This document shows, piece after piece, positions 1-7,810 of a stretch of 64,000 bases of DNA; position 1 is the first letter of the stretch; each line of letters starts with the position of its first letter. The position numbers were made by a program, and so were the translations under genes. The notes below the pieces were generated by a model. That model made no database searches and had not been told where the DNA came from. It saw only the letters and a list, made by a program, of their open reading frames with translations. Source of the DNA: JBEKOF01 sp049513975 (lineage in GTDB: Bacteria > Verrucomicrobiota > Verrucomicrobiia > Limisphaerales > Palsa-1400); contig JBEKVM010000002.1 in NCBI GenBank assembly GCA_049513975.1, forward strand, positions 1 through 64,000, written 5' to 3'.

Positions 1-158
1 GTCACGGAATTTACTCCCGTCTCCCTAAATTTCGGCCATCGAGCCCTTCGAGGCGAGTGGCGTTCAATCGCAATTCCCGCGGCATTTCCTCTCCATCCCA
101 CACGATTTCAGGACTCAATGGCCTTGAAGCCACCGGTTCCCTCTCCTTCGCAGGGCCT

Positions 159-184
159 TCCACCTTCGCTCAAGCTACGGAGGA
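159..184 (-). repeat. REP-like palindrome, copy 1
   Basis: Read on the minus strand this is TCCTCC-GTAGCTTGAGCGAA-GGTGGA. The outer arms pair as TCCxCC/GGxGGA around a core that contains AGCTT and GCGAAGG. Two more degenerate copies lie at 317-342 and 355-382, and the shared core shows that they form a family. The class (extragenic palindromes) is known; the function of these copies is not. Confidence 0.5.
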
Positions 185-316
185 CAGGACGGCGGGCAGG
201 CCGAACAAAGCGGGCTCCGGCCAATTGTTGCAACCCGTTGCAGATCAATAAACCGCGCTGTTTGAACATGAGAGAACAGAGCAAACAGAGAATTTTCCCT
301 TTCTCCGCGATCCTTG

Positions 317-342
317 TCCGCCATAGCTTCAGCGAAGGCGGA
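317..342 (+). repeat. REP-like palindrome, copy 2
   Basis: Sequence TCCGCC-ATAGCTTCAGCGAA-GGCGGA. The 6-bp outer arms pair perfectly, with a GCT/AGC inner pairing. It shares the AGCTTxAGCGAAGG core with the copies at 159-184 (opposite orientation) and 355-382. Confidence 0.55.
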
Positions 343-354
343 TCAATGTTCCTT

Positions 355-382
355 ATCCTCAGTAGCCTCAGCGAAGGAGGAT
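355..382 (+). repeat. REP-like palindrome, copy 3
   Basis: ATCCTC and GAGGAT form the outer arms around AGTAGCCTCAGCGAAG. It lies 12 bp after copy 2 in the same orientation, so the two form a tandem pair. Confidence 0.5.
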
Positions 383-406
383 CCTCTTCAAACCTCCCCT
401 TCTTTC

Positions 407-450
407 TGCATTTTTCATTTTGCATTCTGCATTTTGAATTCTGCATTTTC
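407..450 (+). repeat. TGCATT word repeat, block 1
   Basis: The words CTGCATTTT, TTGCATTCTGCATTTTG and AATTCTGCATTTTC follow each other. The same CATTTTGCATTCTGCATTTTG text recurs at 1082-1115. This is a low-complexity intergenic repeat with no coding sense. Confidence 0.6.
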
Positions 451-464
451 TTTTAAACCGGGGC

Positions 465-493
465 TTGACAAAAATTAGAACCTATGGTTGAAT
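465..493 (+). promoter_or_regulatory. Candidate sigma70-type promoter
   Basis: TTGACA (465-470) is a perfect -35 match. It is followed after exactly 17 bp by TTGAAT (488-493), a 4/6 match to the -10 consensus. No gene starts within 680 bp downstream, but a perfect hairpin sits at 526-547, so a small non-coding transcript is possible. This is a pattern match only. Confidence 0.35.
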
Positions 494-525
494 GCTCAGC
501 GTGAGACACGGAGGCATAGTCCGGC

Positions 526-547
526 GCCGCCTCCGGAAGGAGGCGGC
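526..547 (+). repeat. Perfect 9-bp hairpin with GGAA loop
   Basis: GCCGCCTCC-GGAA-GGAGGCGGC pairs over nine base pairs with a GNRA-type tetraloop. No T-tract follows, so it is not a standard intrinsic terminator. It lies about 33 bp after the candidate -10 box. Confidence 0.6.
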
Positions 548-630
548 CAGCGCAGCCGCGGAAGGCAGGGCGAAAATCCCGGACAGCCATTTTTCCTTCC
601 CGCCGACGCCAGCAGGGCTGGCGGCTTATC

Positions 631-675
631 CGAGTGATTCCGACTATTTCCGAGTAATTCCGACTAATTCCGACT
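631..675 (+). repeat. 10-bp tandem repeat array
   Basis: Four and a half direct copies of a 10-bp unit, CGAGTGATTC, CGACTATTTC, CGAGTAATTC, CGACTAATTC and CGACT, run head to tail. The period equals about one helical turn. There are no unique spacers, so it is not a CRISPR. Confidence 0.75.
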
Positions 676-757
676 TCATAAAAAGAACCAGACGGGGGAG
701 GCCATTCACCCAACTCCATTTCTCGCCAACGCGGTCAAAGTTCTTCCAAGATTTTTT

Positions 758-840
758 ACCACGGATTTCACGGATCACACGGATGAAAGCCGCGCTGTCC
801 GAATCAATTTCCCATCCATGCCATCCGTGCCATCCGTGGT
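758..840. repeat. Inverted array of ACGGAT / ATCCGT words
   Basis: The left arm (758-784) carries three ACGGAT words in ACCACGGATTTCACGGATCA and its continuation. The right arm (813-840) carries the complementary words CATCCatg, CCATCCGTG and CCATCCGTGGT. The two arms could pair across a 28-bp loop. Confidence 0.6.
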
Positions 841-1081
841 TCAAGTTTTTTGGTTGCGGTTCTGCGGCGCTGTGTTCTTTGTGGTCAAGTCATCTTTGGC
901 TGCGGCGGATCGCGCTGGGGCTTTTGGGCCTTTTTGCGGCAATTCAAGCCAAGTGCCCGTCTATGAACCATTTACGGCAAAAAACAAGCATTCCCGATCA
1001 AGCCAAATCAAACCAAATCAAAGTGTTTTTAACCCTGCCTGGCAACAATGGATCAACGACAGCCCCATTCGCCAATTCCTT

Positions 1082-1115
1082 CCATTTTGCATTCTGCATT
1101 TTGCATTCTGCATTT
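1082..1115 (+). repeat. TGCATT word repeat, block 2
   Basis: CATTTTGCATTCTGCATTTTG followed by CATTCTGCATTTC. It matches the block at 407-450, about 650 bp away, and ends 65 bp before the first gene start. Confidence 0.6.
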
Positions 1116-1180
1116 CCTGCGCCCCGTCACTCCATGACTCCACCACTCCACTCGGCGATTAGTTAATCCAGGCGACCGGC

Positions 1181-3517
1181 ATGAGCGCAGACCAAACCCA
1201 GCCCCAACCTCAGTCGGGACCACTGGCCCTGCCGGAATGGCCAAACTGGCTCTGTCTGAGCCTGCTGGCGGCGCTGACCCTGGCGGTGTTTTCGGAGGTT
1301 CTGTTTGTCAGGCCCGACGAGGTGCTGTCGGATCCGCAGATGGACTTGCGCCATTTCTTTGTCCACTGGCGGTACTTTGGATTTCATGAATTGAAGGCGG
1401 GGAATCTGGCGTTGTGGAATCCGCACTGCTTGAGCGGGACGCCGTTTTTCGGAAACTTCCAGTCGGCTTTGCTCTATCCGCTGAATTTTCTTTATTTGCT
1501 GTTGCCATTGGAGGCGGCGATAAACTGGACCATCGCGCTGCATGTGTTTCTGGGGGGTGCGTTCACATTTTATTGGATGCGGAACCGCGGCTTGCATTCC
1601 CTGGCCTGCCTGCTTTCGGGGGTGATGTTTATGTTTTGCGGCCCGCATTTTCTGCAGGTTTACGCCGGTCATTTGCCCAACCTCTGCACTTTGATCTGGG
1701 CGCCGCTGCTGTTGCTGGCTATTGACCGGATGATGGACCGGCCTGCCCTGGCCCCGTGCCTGCTGGGCATGTTTGCCGTGGCCATGTCCATTTTGGCCGG
1801 GCATCCCCAGTTCGTTTTCTATATGGGGGTGGCGGCGGGGATTTATGCCGTGTTGAATATCCTTCGCACACGGTCGCGCGGGAAAGTGATGTTGGGGCTG
1901 GCGGCGATGGCGGCGGGCGGCATGGCCTTGAGCGCCGTCCAACTGTTCACCGGCCTGCAGGAAGGAGGCGAGACGATGCGAAGCGCCGGCATGTCCTACG
2001 AATTCGCCTCGAGCTTTTCGTTTCCCCCGGAGAATTTTCTGACGCTGGTGGCGCCGTGGTTTTTTGGGGACATGAAAAACGGCCTGTATTGGGGCCGATG
2101 GTCCCTGACGGAGGTGTCGCTTTATGTCAGCGTGGCGGGTCTGGTGATGGCGGTGTACGGCATGGGGCGCGGCCGGCCGGCCACGCGGCGGTTTTCCGTC
2201 ACGATGCTGGTCATCGTGCTGGTGCTGGCGATGGGCCGTTATACGCCGCTGTTTCATTTGCTTTTTAATTATGTGCCGGGTTTCAATAATTTCCGGGGCA
2301 TGGACAAATTCCTCTGGCTGGCCGCTCTCTGGCTTGCGGCGCTGGCGGGGATGGGGCTGGACCAGATGCTGCGGGGAGGGCCGGCGCCCCGGTGGCTGCT
2401 GGCGGGAGCGGCGGGCGCGGGAATAGTGGTGTGCGCGCTGGCTTTTTTGCCGGCCCATTCCGATTGGTGGGGCCGCATGCTCAAGGGCATGCATCCGGAC
2501 GCATCGAACAACCTGCCGGCAGGATATTATAGCAACCCGCTTTTCATTTTGCGCACCAAGTCCCAGGCCTGCTGGAGCCTGGTGCAGGGCGCGTTTTTTC
2601 TTTTCGCCGCCACGGCGCTTCTGGCCCTGGCCAAAACGCGCCGCTCCCTGGCCGGCGGGGCCATGCTGTTGCTGGCGGTGGCCGAGTTGGCCGGTTTTGC
2701 CGGGACCTCGCTCACGACTTTCCAACTCAGCCCGTCCCAGACTTCCGCCATGACCAGTTTCCTGGGGCAACACCCCGGCGACTATCGCATCAGGCACGAT
2801 AATCCCAACGCCGCCATGACGACCGGGGCCTTGGATATTTCTGGCGATGATCCGGCGGGGCTGACGCGCTATATGCGGTTCCTCTATTTTTCCGCCGGCA
2901 TTGATTTTGACGCGGCGCAACGCGGCAACGCCGTGGAAACCCCCAATACCGATGTCTTGCGCATGGTGCGCCTGCGCTATCTCTTTTCGGACGACGAAAA
3001 GACCTGGACGGAGCTGGCGGGCGGCCTGCCGCATCTGTTGCTGGCGGCCCGGTTCCGGGTGATGACCAATTACCATGAGATTTTTTCCACGCTGACCAAT
3101 GAAAACTTTAAGATGGAGGAAGAGGTGATTCTGGAAAGCCAGCCCTGGCCGCTGCCGGAGCCGGCCCGGGAAAAGGGCACGGTGCGGTTGCTGGAAGCCT
3201 CCACCGACTGGCTCAAGATCGAGGCGGAGGTGGGGGCGCCCGCGCTGTTGTTGATCACCGACTCCTACAGCCGGGGCTGGCGGGCGCTGGCGCTGCCGGG
3301 CAGCGCGCAGGCCCGCTACGAGGTGATGCCGGCGGACTATTGTCTGCGGGCGATTCCGCTGGCGGCGGGGCATCATTTGTTGCGGGTGGAGTATTCGCCG
3401 CCGGGCTTTCGCCTGGGGAAGCTGGTTTCCATCGTGGCTTTGGCCGTGTTTTTCGTCTTGACTGGGATGGTGGTGAAAAATCGCTTTCGGGGCTTGAAGA
3501 AGATGGCGCCCCGGTAA
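1181..3517 (+). CDS. YfhO-like multispanning membrane protein
   Basis: A 778-residue integral membrane protein with a short cytoplasmic N-terminus followed by many hydrophobic segments (from residue ~25 to ~500) and a soluble C-terminal part (~520-745) before a last membrane helix (~750-770). The N-terminal pattern resembles YfhO (Pfam PF09586): an early acidic turn DPQMDLRHFF, then LWNPHCLSGTPFFGNFQS and LYPLNFLYLLLP. The family is related in fold to GT-C glycosyltransferases and includes proteins linked to glycosylation of lipoteichoic acid in Firmicutes; the role in this organism is not known. The ATG at 1181 is the first good start. It may be co-transcribed with the small membrane protein 30 bp downstream. 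Confidence 0.75.
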   Translation: MSADQTQPQPQSGPLALPEWPNWLCLSLLAALTLAVFSEVLFVRPDEVLSDPQMDLRHFFVHWRYFGFHELKAGNLALWNPHCLSGTPFFGNFQSALLYPLNFLYLLLPLEAAINWTIALHVFLGGAFTFYWMRNRGLHSLACLLSGVMFMFCGPHFLQVYAGHLPNLCTLIWAPLLLLAIDRMMDRPALAPCLLGMFAVAMSILAGHPQFVFYMGVAAGIYAVLNILRTRSRGKVMLGLAAMAAGGMALSAVQLFTGLQEGGETMRSAGMSYEFASSFSFPPENFLTLVAPWFFGDMKNGLYWGRWSLTEVSLYVSVAGLVMAVYGMGRGRPATRRFSVTMLVIVLVLAMGRYTPLFHLLFNYVPGFNNFRGMDKFLWLAALWLAALAGMGLDQMLRGGPAPRWLLAGAAGAGIVVCALAFLPAHSDWWGRMLKGMHPDASNNLPAGYYSNPLFILRTKSQACWSLVQGAFFLFAATALLALAKTRRSLAGGAMLLLAVAELAGFAGTSLTTFQLSPSQTSAMTSFLGQHPGDYRIRHDNPNAAMTTGALDISGDDPAGLTRYMRFLYFSAGIDFDAAQRGNAVETPNTDVLRMVRLRYLFSDDEKTWTELAGGLPHLLLAARFRVMTNYHEIFSTLTNENFKMEEEVILESQPWPLPEPAREKGTVRLLEASTDWLKIEAEVGAPALLLITDSYSRGWRALALPGSAQARYEVMPADYCLRAIPLAAGHHLLRVEYSPPGFRLGKLVSIVALAVFFVLTGMVVKNRFRGLKKMAPR

Positions 3518-3547
3518 GGAGATGGCGGTTTTTTACTGCAAGCCGCC

Positions 3548-4228
3548 GTGTCTTTAAATCTTATGTGCAACCGCGCCTTTCTGTGGTTCAATCAACTCCA
3601 TTCCCGGATGCTTGAACGTTTTCCATTTTGGGATCGGGCCGCTTTGCTGGCCGGTTTGATGCTGATCGGGGCGGTTGTGGATATGTGGCGGCACGGGCGG
3701 GCTGCAACCCGGCACAAGGAATACGCGTTCATCTGGTTCACCGGTCTGATTGGCTGCCTGGTCGGAGGCGCCACTGATGTCATCACTTCTTCGATTTCCG
3801 AAGACTACTTCATAATTGGGAAGGGATTGTCTGGCGACAACGGCTTTGAACTGCGGGTGGCGATGTTCGGCATCAAACAGGGATTATCGGCCGGGGTGAT
3901 TGCGGGAGCGGTCTGCGTTTACGTGAGCCGGCGAAAAAGCAAGTTTGCGCCGCTGGGCTTTGGCGGGCTGCTGCGCCTGTTGTGGATGCCGGTGATCTGC
4001 GCCGTGGCCGGATCGGTCCTCTTGCCGCTGGCCGCCGGACATTTCGATCCGGCTGGGCTTGATTTGAAATTGGAGGGCGCGCCCCTGATATGGCCGTTCT
4101 GGAGGTTTCGGTTGGTTTGGTGGATTCACATGGGTTTGTATGCCGGATTGCTGATCGGCCTTCTCTGGCTGATCGTGGTCGTGGTGCGGCGCAGAAGAGC
4201 CGGTCCAGAGCCGGCAGCCAGAACTTGA
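3548..4228 (+). CDS. Small polytopic membrane protein of unknown function
   Basis: 226 residues from a GTG start; an ATG at 3563 is an equally plausible start. There are about four to five hydrophobic segments: around residues 33-50, 60-77, 105-125, 140-162 and 190-213, the last followed by a basic RRRR tail. I recognise no family. It begins 30 bp after the YfhO-like gene on the same strand, so the two probably share a transcript. Confidence 0.55.
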   Translation: MSLNLMCNRAFLWFNQLHSRMLERFPFWDRAALLAGLMLIGAVVDMWRHGRAATRHKEYAFIWFTGLIGCLVGGATDVITSSISEDYFIIGKGLSGDNGFELRVAMFGIKQGLSAGVIAGAVCVYVSRRKSKFAPLGFGGLLRLLWMPVICAVAGSVLLPLAAGHFDPAGLDLKLEGAPLIWPFWRFRLVWWIHMGLYAGLLIGLLWLIVVVVRRRRAGPEPAART

Positions 4229-4302
4229 TCTCACGGCATTTTTTCGCTTTTTAGGTGTTGCAATTGCCCAGAGTTGGTTTAAGTTTTTGCTTTTTATTGG
4301 AT

Positions 4303-4379
4303 GCGAGCGTAGCTCAGCCTGGTAGAGCATCACGTTGCCAACGTGAGTGTCGAGGGTTCGAATCCCTTCGCTCGCTCCA
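4303..4379 (+). tRNA. tRNA-Gly (anticodon GCC)
   Basis: A complete cloverleaf can be drawn. The acceptor arms are GCGAGCG (4303-4309) and CGCTCGC (4369-4375). The anticodon stem is TCACG/CGTGA with loop TTGCCAA, putting anticodon GCC at 4337-4339. The T-arm contains GGTTCGAATCC, the discriminator is T at 4376 and CCA (4377-4379) is encoded. It is the only RNA gene seen in the window. It sits at the left edge of the saccharolytic locus, 0.4 kb before a transposase remnant. Confidence 0.95.
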
Positions 4380-4456
4380 TTTGCCCATTTGCGTCAGAGT
4401 GCGACAGACCGCGCCAAACCCCCTCATTTACAAGCACTTGCGCGGGCTTTGTCCCT

Positions 4457-4753
4457 TCAATCGTTGCGACAGCTTGCGACCCGTTTTGACCATTTCCGCC
4501 TGAAATCTGTGCGCGTCCTTGTGTATACCCCAGCATCGGCGTGCTGGGTGAAAACGGCGTAGGAGCTGAGATCGCCGGGCCGGTCCAGTTCCATTCTCCA
4601 ATGGGTCAGGACGAGGGCGAAGACCAAGGGCTGCAGGGGAGCCGGCAGGGAGAAGGGCAGGCCATCGTGGGTGACCGCCCCCCGGAGCAGGCAGGTGGCG
4701 TCTTCAAATCCCTCGCGGTCCAGCCCCAACTCCTGTTTGAATGCCGGGTCCAA
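4457..4753 (-). other. Unrecognised minus-strand reading frame, possibly a gene remnant
   Basis: An open frame of 98 residues that remains open upstream to about 4800. It includes RREGF-like acidic and aromatic text with ATCLLRGAVTHDGLPF and LTHWRMELDRPGDLSSY. The composition (balanced hydrophobics, few Arg/His runs) is more protein-like than most shadow frames here, but I recognise no family. Its upstream end runs into the IS630 remnant, so if real it is a gene truncated by that element. Confidence 0.25.
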
Positions 4754-5100
4754 GGTGGCGTAAGTGCAAGTTTCGCTGCGACGGGCGGCGATCCACCGCC
4801 TGCATGACCATCGAGGGGGCCACCGATACGGAGGTTTTCCGGGTCTATGTCAGCCAAGTCTTGTGCGCGACCCTGCGCCCCGGGGAGGTGGTCGTCATGG
4901 ACAACCTCTCCCCGCATAAAACTGAGCCGACCCTTTCTTTGATCGCGCAGGCGGGAGCCCAAATCCTCTTCCTTCCCGCCTCTTCCCCCGACCTCAATCC
5001 CATCGAAAAAATGTGGAGCAAAGTCAAAGCCTTCCTGCGGAGCGGCTCAGGGAAGAAAAAAACTTGCAAAAACCCGGAATTGGCCCAGAAGTGCCCATAG
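4741..5100 (+). pseudogene. IS630-family transposase fragment (DDE_3), truncated at both ends
   Basis: The residues from about 4800 to 5045 match the C-terminal half of IS630 transposases: MTIEGATDTEVFRVYV, then VVVMDNLSPHK (second catalytic Asp), then LPASSPDLNPIEKMWSKVKA (third catalytic acidic residue, Glu). The N-terminal helix-turn-helix and the first catalytic Asp are absent. The usual last ~40 residues are replaced by an unrelated lysine-rich tail that ends in a stop at 5100. No terminal inverted repeats were recognised. The element cannot transpose; it marks an old insertion or deletion beside tRNA-Gly. Confidence 0.8.
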
Positions 5101-5109
5101 ATTATACCA

Positions 5110-7560
5110 ATGACCCCAAAATTCTTATCGGCTTTTGTGATTGTCGCAAACCATCTGGTGATGACTGCATCAATCGCCGCGACCAATCTCTGGGACCAGG
5201 AACCGGCGCTCTGGGATCAGGCGCAGCAATACCAGCTTGTCAGGCCGCTATCCCCGGTGTTCGGTGTTGAAGGTCCTTCCGGAGCCACGGGTCAAAGCGC
5301 ACCTGTGGCTCCGCCAAGAACAAACTACGTGGGACCGTCGGGCAATGGCGTCAATATCAGCAATGGCAAGCTGAAAATTTCCCTGTGGGGAACTCCGGAC
5401 AAGTTAACCCTGAGTGTCGCCAAGACAGACCTATATAACCGGGCTGCGCTGAACGAGCACCGGGGGCATAAACCGGCAGGCCAGTTGCTTTTGATGGCGG
5501 ATGATTTTTCGGGCATTGCCCAACCCCAGGTTGCCACACACCTTCACAACGGCCTCAATACTCTCCGTCTTCAGAATGGTGCCAAAACGGCCGATCTGCA
5601 ATTTCTGGCAACCCGCAGTGACTCCGACATCATGGCAATCCAGGGAAACTTCCGCAATCTGATCCAACCGGTGTCGGTGCGGATCGCCCGCCATCATGAC
5701 ATTTATAATGAACTTCCCGCTCCCGAAAGCGGTAATGACGGCATGTTTTTCTGGATTCATCAAACATTTAAACCCGATGTGACTTTTCCCGCTGGTTTCG
5801 ATTATTATTTCGTAGGGAAAGTAGTGGGGGCTAACACCAGCATGTCCAACGCCGACGGGCAGGCCGGCCTGGGCGCGTCGGCAACCAAATACCGGCCCGA
5901 CAGCACCGCCGGGTCGGCGGCCACGGCACAATTCGCGGCCGGCGCTTCTCTCGATGTCACGATTTACGCGACCGTGGTCACCAAAGCGGAATCAGCCGAT
6001 CCTTTAGCCGAGGCGAAAAACAGGCTCAATACAGCCCAGTCGCAGGGTTTCTCCAAGCTCGTATCGGAGAACCAGGCTTGGTTTCATGATCTTTATGCGT
6101 GCCGGGAACAGGGCCGGATCTTTACCGGGAATTTCACTGAAATCAAAGATATGCTGCTGCCCTATTTCTACCAAAGCTGGGCGAACCGCCACACCTACAT
6201 GAGCAGCCCCGATCCCACCAGGTTTGAGAGCGATGCCGTCTATAATACCATTGAAAGTGACAGCCAGATATGGAATGGCATCCCTTGTTTCAATGAAGAG
6301 CTGTACGAAGGCGATTTTGTTGCCGGCCGGAATGAAACCATCGCGCCGTATTATGTCACGCTCTACAACTATTGGATGCCGGCGTTTAAACAGATTGCGG
6401 CAAACCGAGGCAAAGCAGGCTGGTGCGAGCAGACCGGATATGTTCCCCCGACGATTCCCAAAACAAGCGGGGTTGGCTGGTCGGGTCTTAATGATTATCA
6501 ATATTGTTCCCAGGTTTGGGGTTACAAGAATGTGTGGGATGACTATGATTACAGCGGCAAGGACATTGTTTATCTCCGGAATTCGGTTTATCCCGGGCTG
6601 CGGGACATGGCGGAGTTTTTCAGGGCATCTTTGACGCCGCTCGGCAGTGACGGGTATTACCATATCGAGCCTTCCCAAGTCAGGGAAGAGGAGATCGGTC
6701 GCGACGCGCTTGACTGCATCGCGGCTGTCAAATGGGCCTTCAAAACCGCCATCCAGGCCTCGCAAATGCTCGACGTGGATGCCGGCATGAGAGCGGTATG
6801 GCAAGACCGCCTGGATAAAATGGCGCCCTACTATGTTCTCCCGGATGGCCGGTGGGCGTCTGTGGTCAAAAACAATGAACCGCAGTTGGCACAGCTTACG
6901 GTTGCCCACTATTTCGTCAATGTCACCGATGAATTCAATTTGGAATCTTCGGAAACCAACAAGCAACGGTGTATCAAAACGAACCGGTCCTCATACGACC
7001 AGCCGATGAACCGGCAGGTCGAATACCTGCTCGGCGAATCTCCCGATACGCTTTGCGGCCGTCAGGACAACTGGTTCTGGATGTTCGCTTATCCCGGATG
7101 GATGATGTTTTACGCCCAGAAGCTCGACCAGGGCAATTTTAACTCCATTCTACCGCTGACGACCCATGTGCAGAAAACCGTAACCTGCTGGCTGGAGCCG
7201 GAGCGCCTCTGCAATTCCCGCAGCGGCACCATCTTTTTCTTCCCCTGCGTCCCGGGCAATTTTGACGTGGGCTTTAAAGACTTCCAGGCCCGCGGCGGGT
7301 TCCTGGTGACGGGTGAACGCCAGGGTGGAATTGTTGATTACGCTCTGATCAAGGCGCGCCGGAATGTTAGCTGTACGGTCATGAATCCCTGGCCGGGTTC
7401 AACTTTATACGTAACGCAGCAGCCCGAGAACGCGCCGGTTTTGACCACCCACACAGGTGAGAAATATGCCTTTGTCGCCCAAGAAGGAAAAAGCTATTTG
7501 CTTGGCACCGTTGGAACAACTCCGCCTTTGCCAACGCCAGCGCCAACGACCCCGCGGTAG
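5110..7560 (+). CDS. Secreted GH95-like six-hairpin glycosidase (DUF5703-type)
   Basis: 816 residues. A signal peptide is likely at residues ~1-24 (MTPKFLSAFVIVANHLVMTA, cleavage after ASIAA). The N-terminal part (~70-250) looks like a beta-sandwich with VNISNGKLKISLWGTP and LSVAKTDLYNR. The middle (~300-700) is helical and aromatic-rich, with WFHDLYACREQGR, QIWNGIPCFNEELYEGDF and a helix-rich DALDCIAAVKWAFK segment, as in the (alpha/alpha)6 barrels of GH95 and related families. The C-terminal end (~720-800) is beta-rich and closes with a Pro/Thr tail. GH95 enzymes act on alpha-L-fucosides or L-galactosides, but this sub-family's substrate is not fixed by sequence alone. It starts 10 bp after the transposase fragment's stop codon and is not visibly truncated. 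Confidence 0.6.
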   Translation: MTPKFLSAFVIVANHLVMTASIAATNLWDQEPALWDQAQQYQLVRPLSPVFGVEGPSGATGQSAPVAPPRTNYVGPSGNGVNISNGKLKISLWGTPDKLTLSVAKTDLYNRAALNEHRGHKPAGQLLLMADDFSGIAQPQVATHLHNGLNTLRLQNGAKTADLQFLATRSDSDIMAIQGNFRNLIQPVSVRIARHHDIYNELPAPESGNDGMFFWIHQTFKPDVTFPAGFDYYFVGKVVGANTSMSNADGQAGLGASATKYRPDSTAGSAATAQFAAGASLDVTIYATVVTKAESADPLAEAKNRLNTAQSQGFSKLVSENQAWFHDLYACREQGRIFTGNFTEIKDMLLPYFYQSWANRHTYMSSPDPTRFESDAVYNTIESDSQIWNGIPCFNEELYEGDFVAGRNETIAPYYVTLYNYWMPAFKQIAANRGKAGWCEQTGYVPPTIPKTSGVGWSGLNDYQYCSQVWGYKNVWDDYDYSGKDIVYLRNSVYPGLRDMAEFFRASLTPLGSDGYYHIEPSQVREEEIGRDALDCIAAVKWAFKTAIQASQMLDVDAGMRAVWQDRLDKMAPYYVLPDGRWASVVKNNEPQLAQLTVAHYFVNVTDEFNLESSETNKQRCIKTNRSSYDQPMNRQVEYLLGESPDTLCGRQDNWFWMFAYPGWMMFYAQKLDQGNFNSILPLTTHVQKTVTCWLEPERLCNSRSGTIFFFPCVPGNFDVGFKDFQARGGFLVTGERQGGIVDYALIKARRNVSCTVMNPWPGSTLYVTQQPENAPVLTTHTGEKYAFVAQEGKSYLLGTVGTTPPLPTPAPTTPR

Positions 7561-7585
7561 CGTCAAAACAGATTCTTAACACAAC

Positions 7586-7810
7586 ATGAGAAGACGAGCC
7601 CATCTTTGCCTGTCAATCCTGGGCGTGCTGATGTCGTTCACCTCCTTGGCGGCCACAGCGGCTCAAGCGCCGCCGGAAACAGCGCCGCAGCGCGAGGCCC
7701 GTTGCGACGTCAAATTCACGCAGGACGAGGCGGGCATCGGCCTCTCCATGCCCGGCGACCAACACGACAAGACTGACACAATCATCGAACTCACCATCGA
7801 GCGGCGGTGA
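7586..7810 (+). pseudogene. Signal peptide fused to a short GH29-like C-terminal tail (internal deletion)
   Basis: 74 residues: a clear signal peptide (MRRRAHLCLSILGVLMSFTS, cleavage near TAAQA), then only about 45 residues ending DKTDTIIELTIERR. The tail DTIIELTIE resembles the last beta-strand of GH29 alpha-L-fucosidases, where PDxIDTVVxLE-type endings are common. The structure suggests an exported hydrolase that has lost its middle but kept both ends in frame. The family assignment is tentative; a genuine small secreted protein is the alternative. Confidence 0.4.

Larger units (their letters stand above)
1..1180. other. Repeat-rich intergenic region without a convincing gene
   Basis: No frame here looks like a protein. 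The open frames on both strands translate into low-complexity text derived from short DNA words (repeated HPCHPCHPW-like or FCILHSAF-like peptides). The stretch holds three REP-like palindromes, a candidate promoter followed by a perfect hairpin, a 10-bp tandem array, an inverted array of ACGGAT/ATCCGT words and two blocks of TGCATT words, each listed separately. I see no start of the preceding gene's neighbour before the membrane protein at 1181. Confidence 0.7.

Noticed and set aside
407..675. CRISPR array
   Set aside because: The repeats are contiguous or have no unique spacers, and no cas genes occur in the window.
492..1166. 224-residue plus-strand frame in the repeat region
   Set aside because: Its text (HPCHPCHPW, FHFAFCILHSAF) simply translates the DNA word repeats; no start signal or domain.
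1163..3376. 737-residue minus-strand frame
   Set aside because: It is antisense to the YfhO-like gene and has the Arg/His/Gln-rich composition of a shadow frame; the plus-strand frame has hydrophobic segments and a good start.
4361..4379. attL/attR pair formed by the tRNA-Gly 3' end
   Set aside because: I saw no second copy of TTCGAATCCCTTCGCTCG in the window and no integrase gene; an island edge is suggested only by context.
4330..4536. Minus-strand frame ending ERAKGFEPSTLTLAT
   Set aside because: It is the antisense of the tRNA-Gly gene. This peptide is a well-known false annotation in bacterial genomes.
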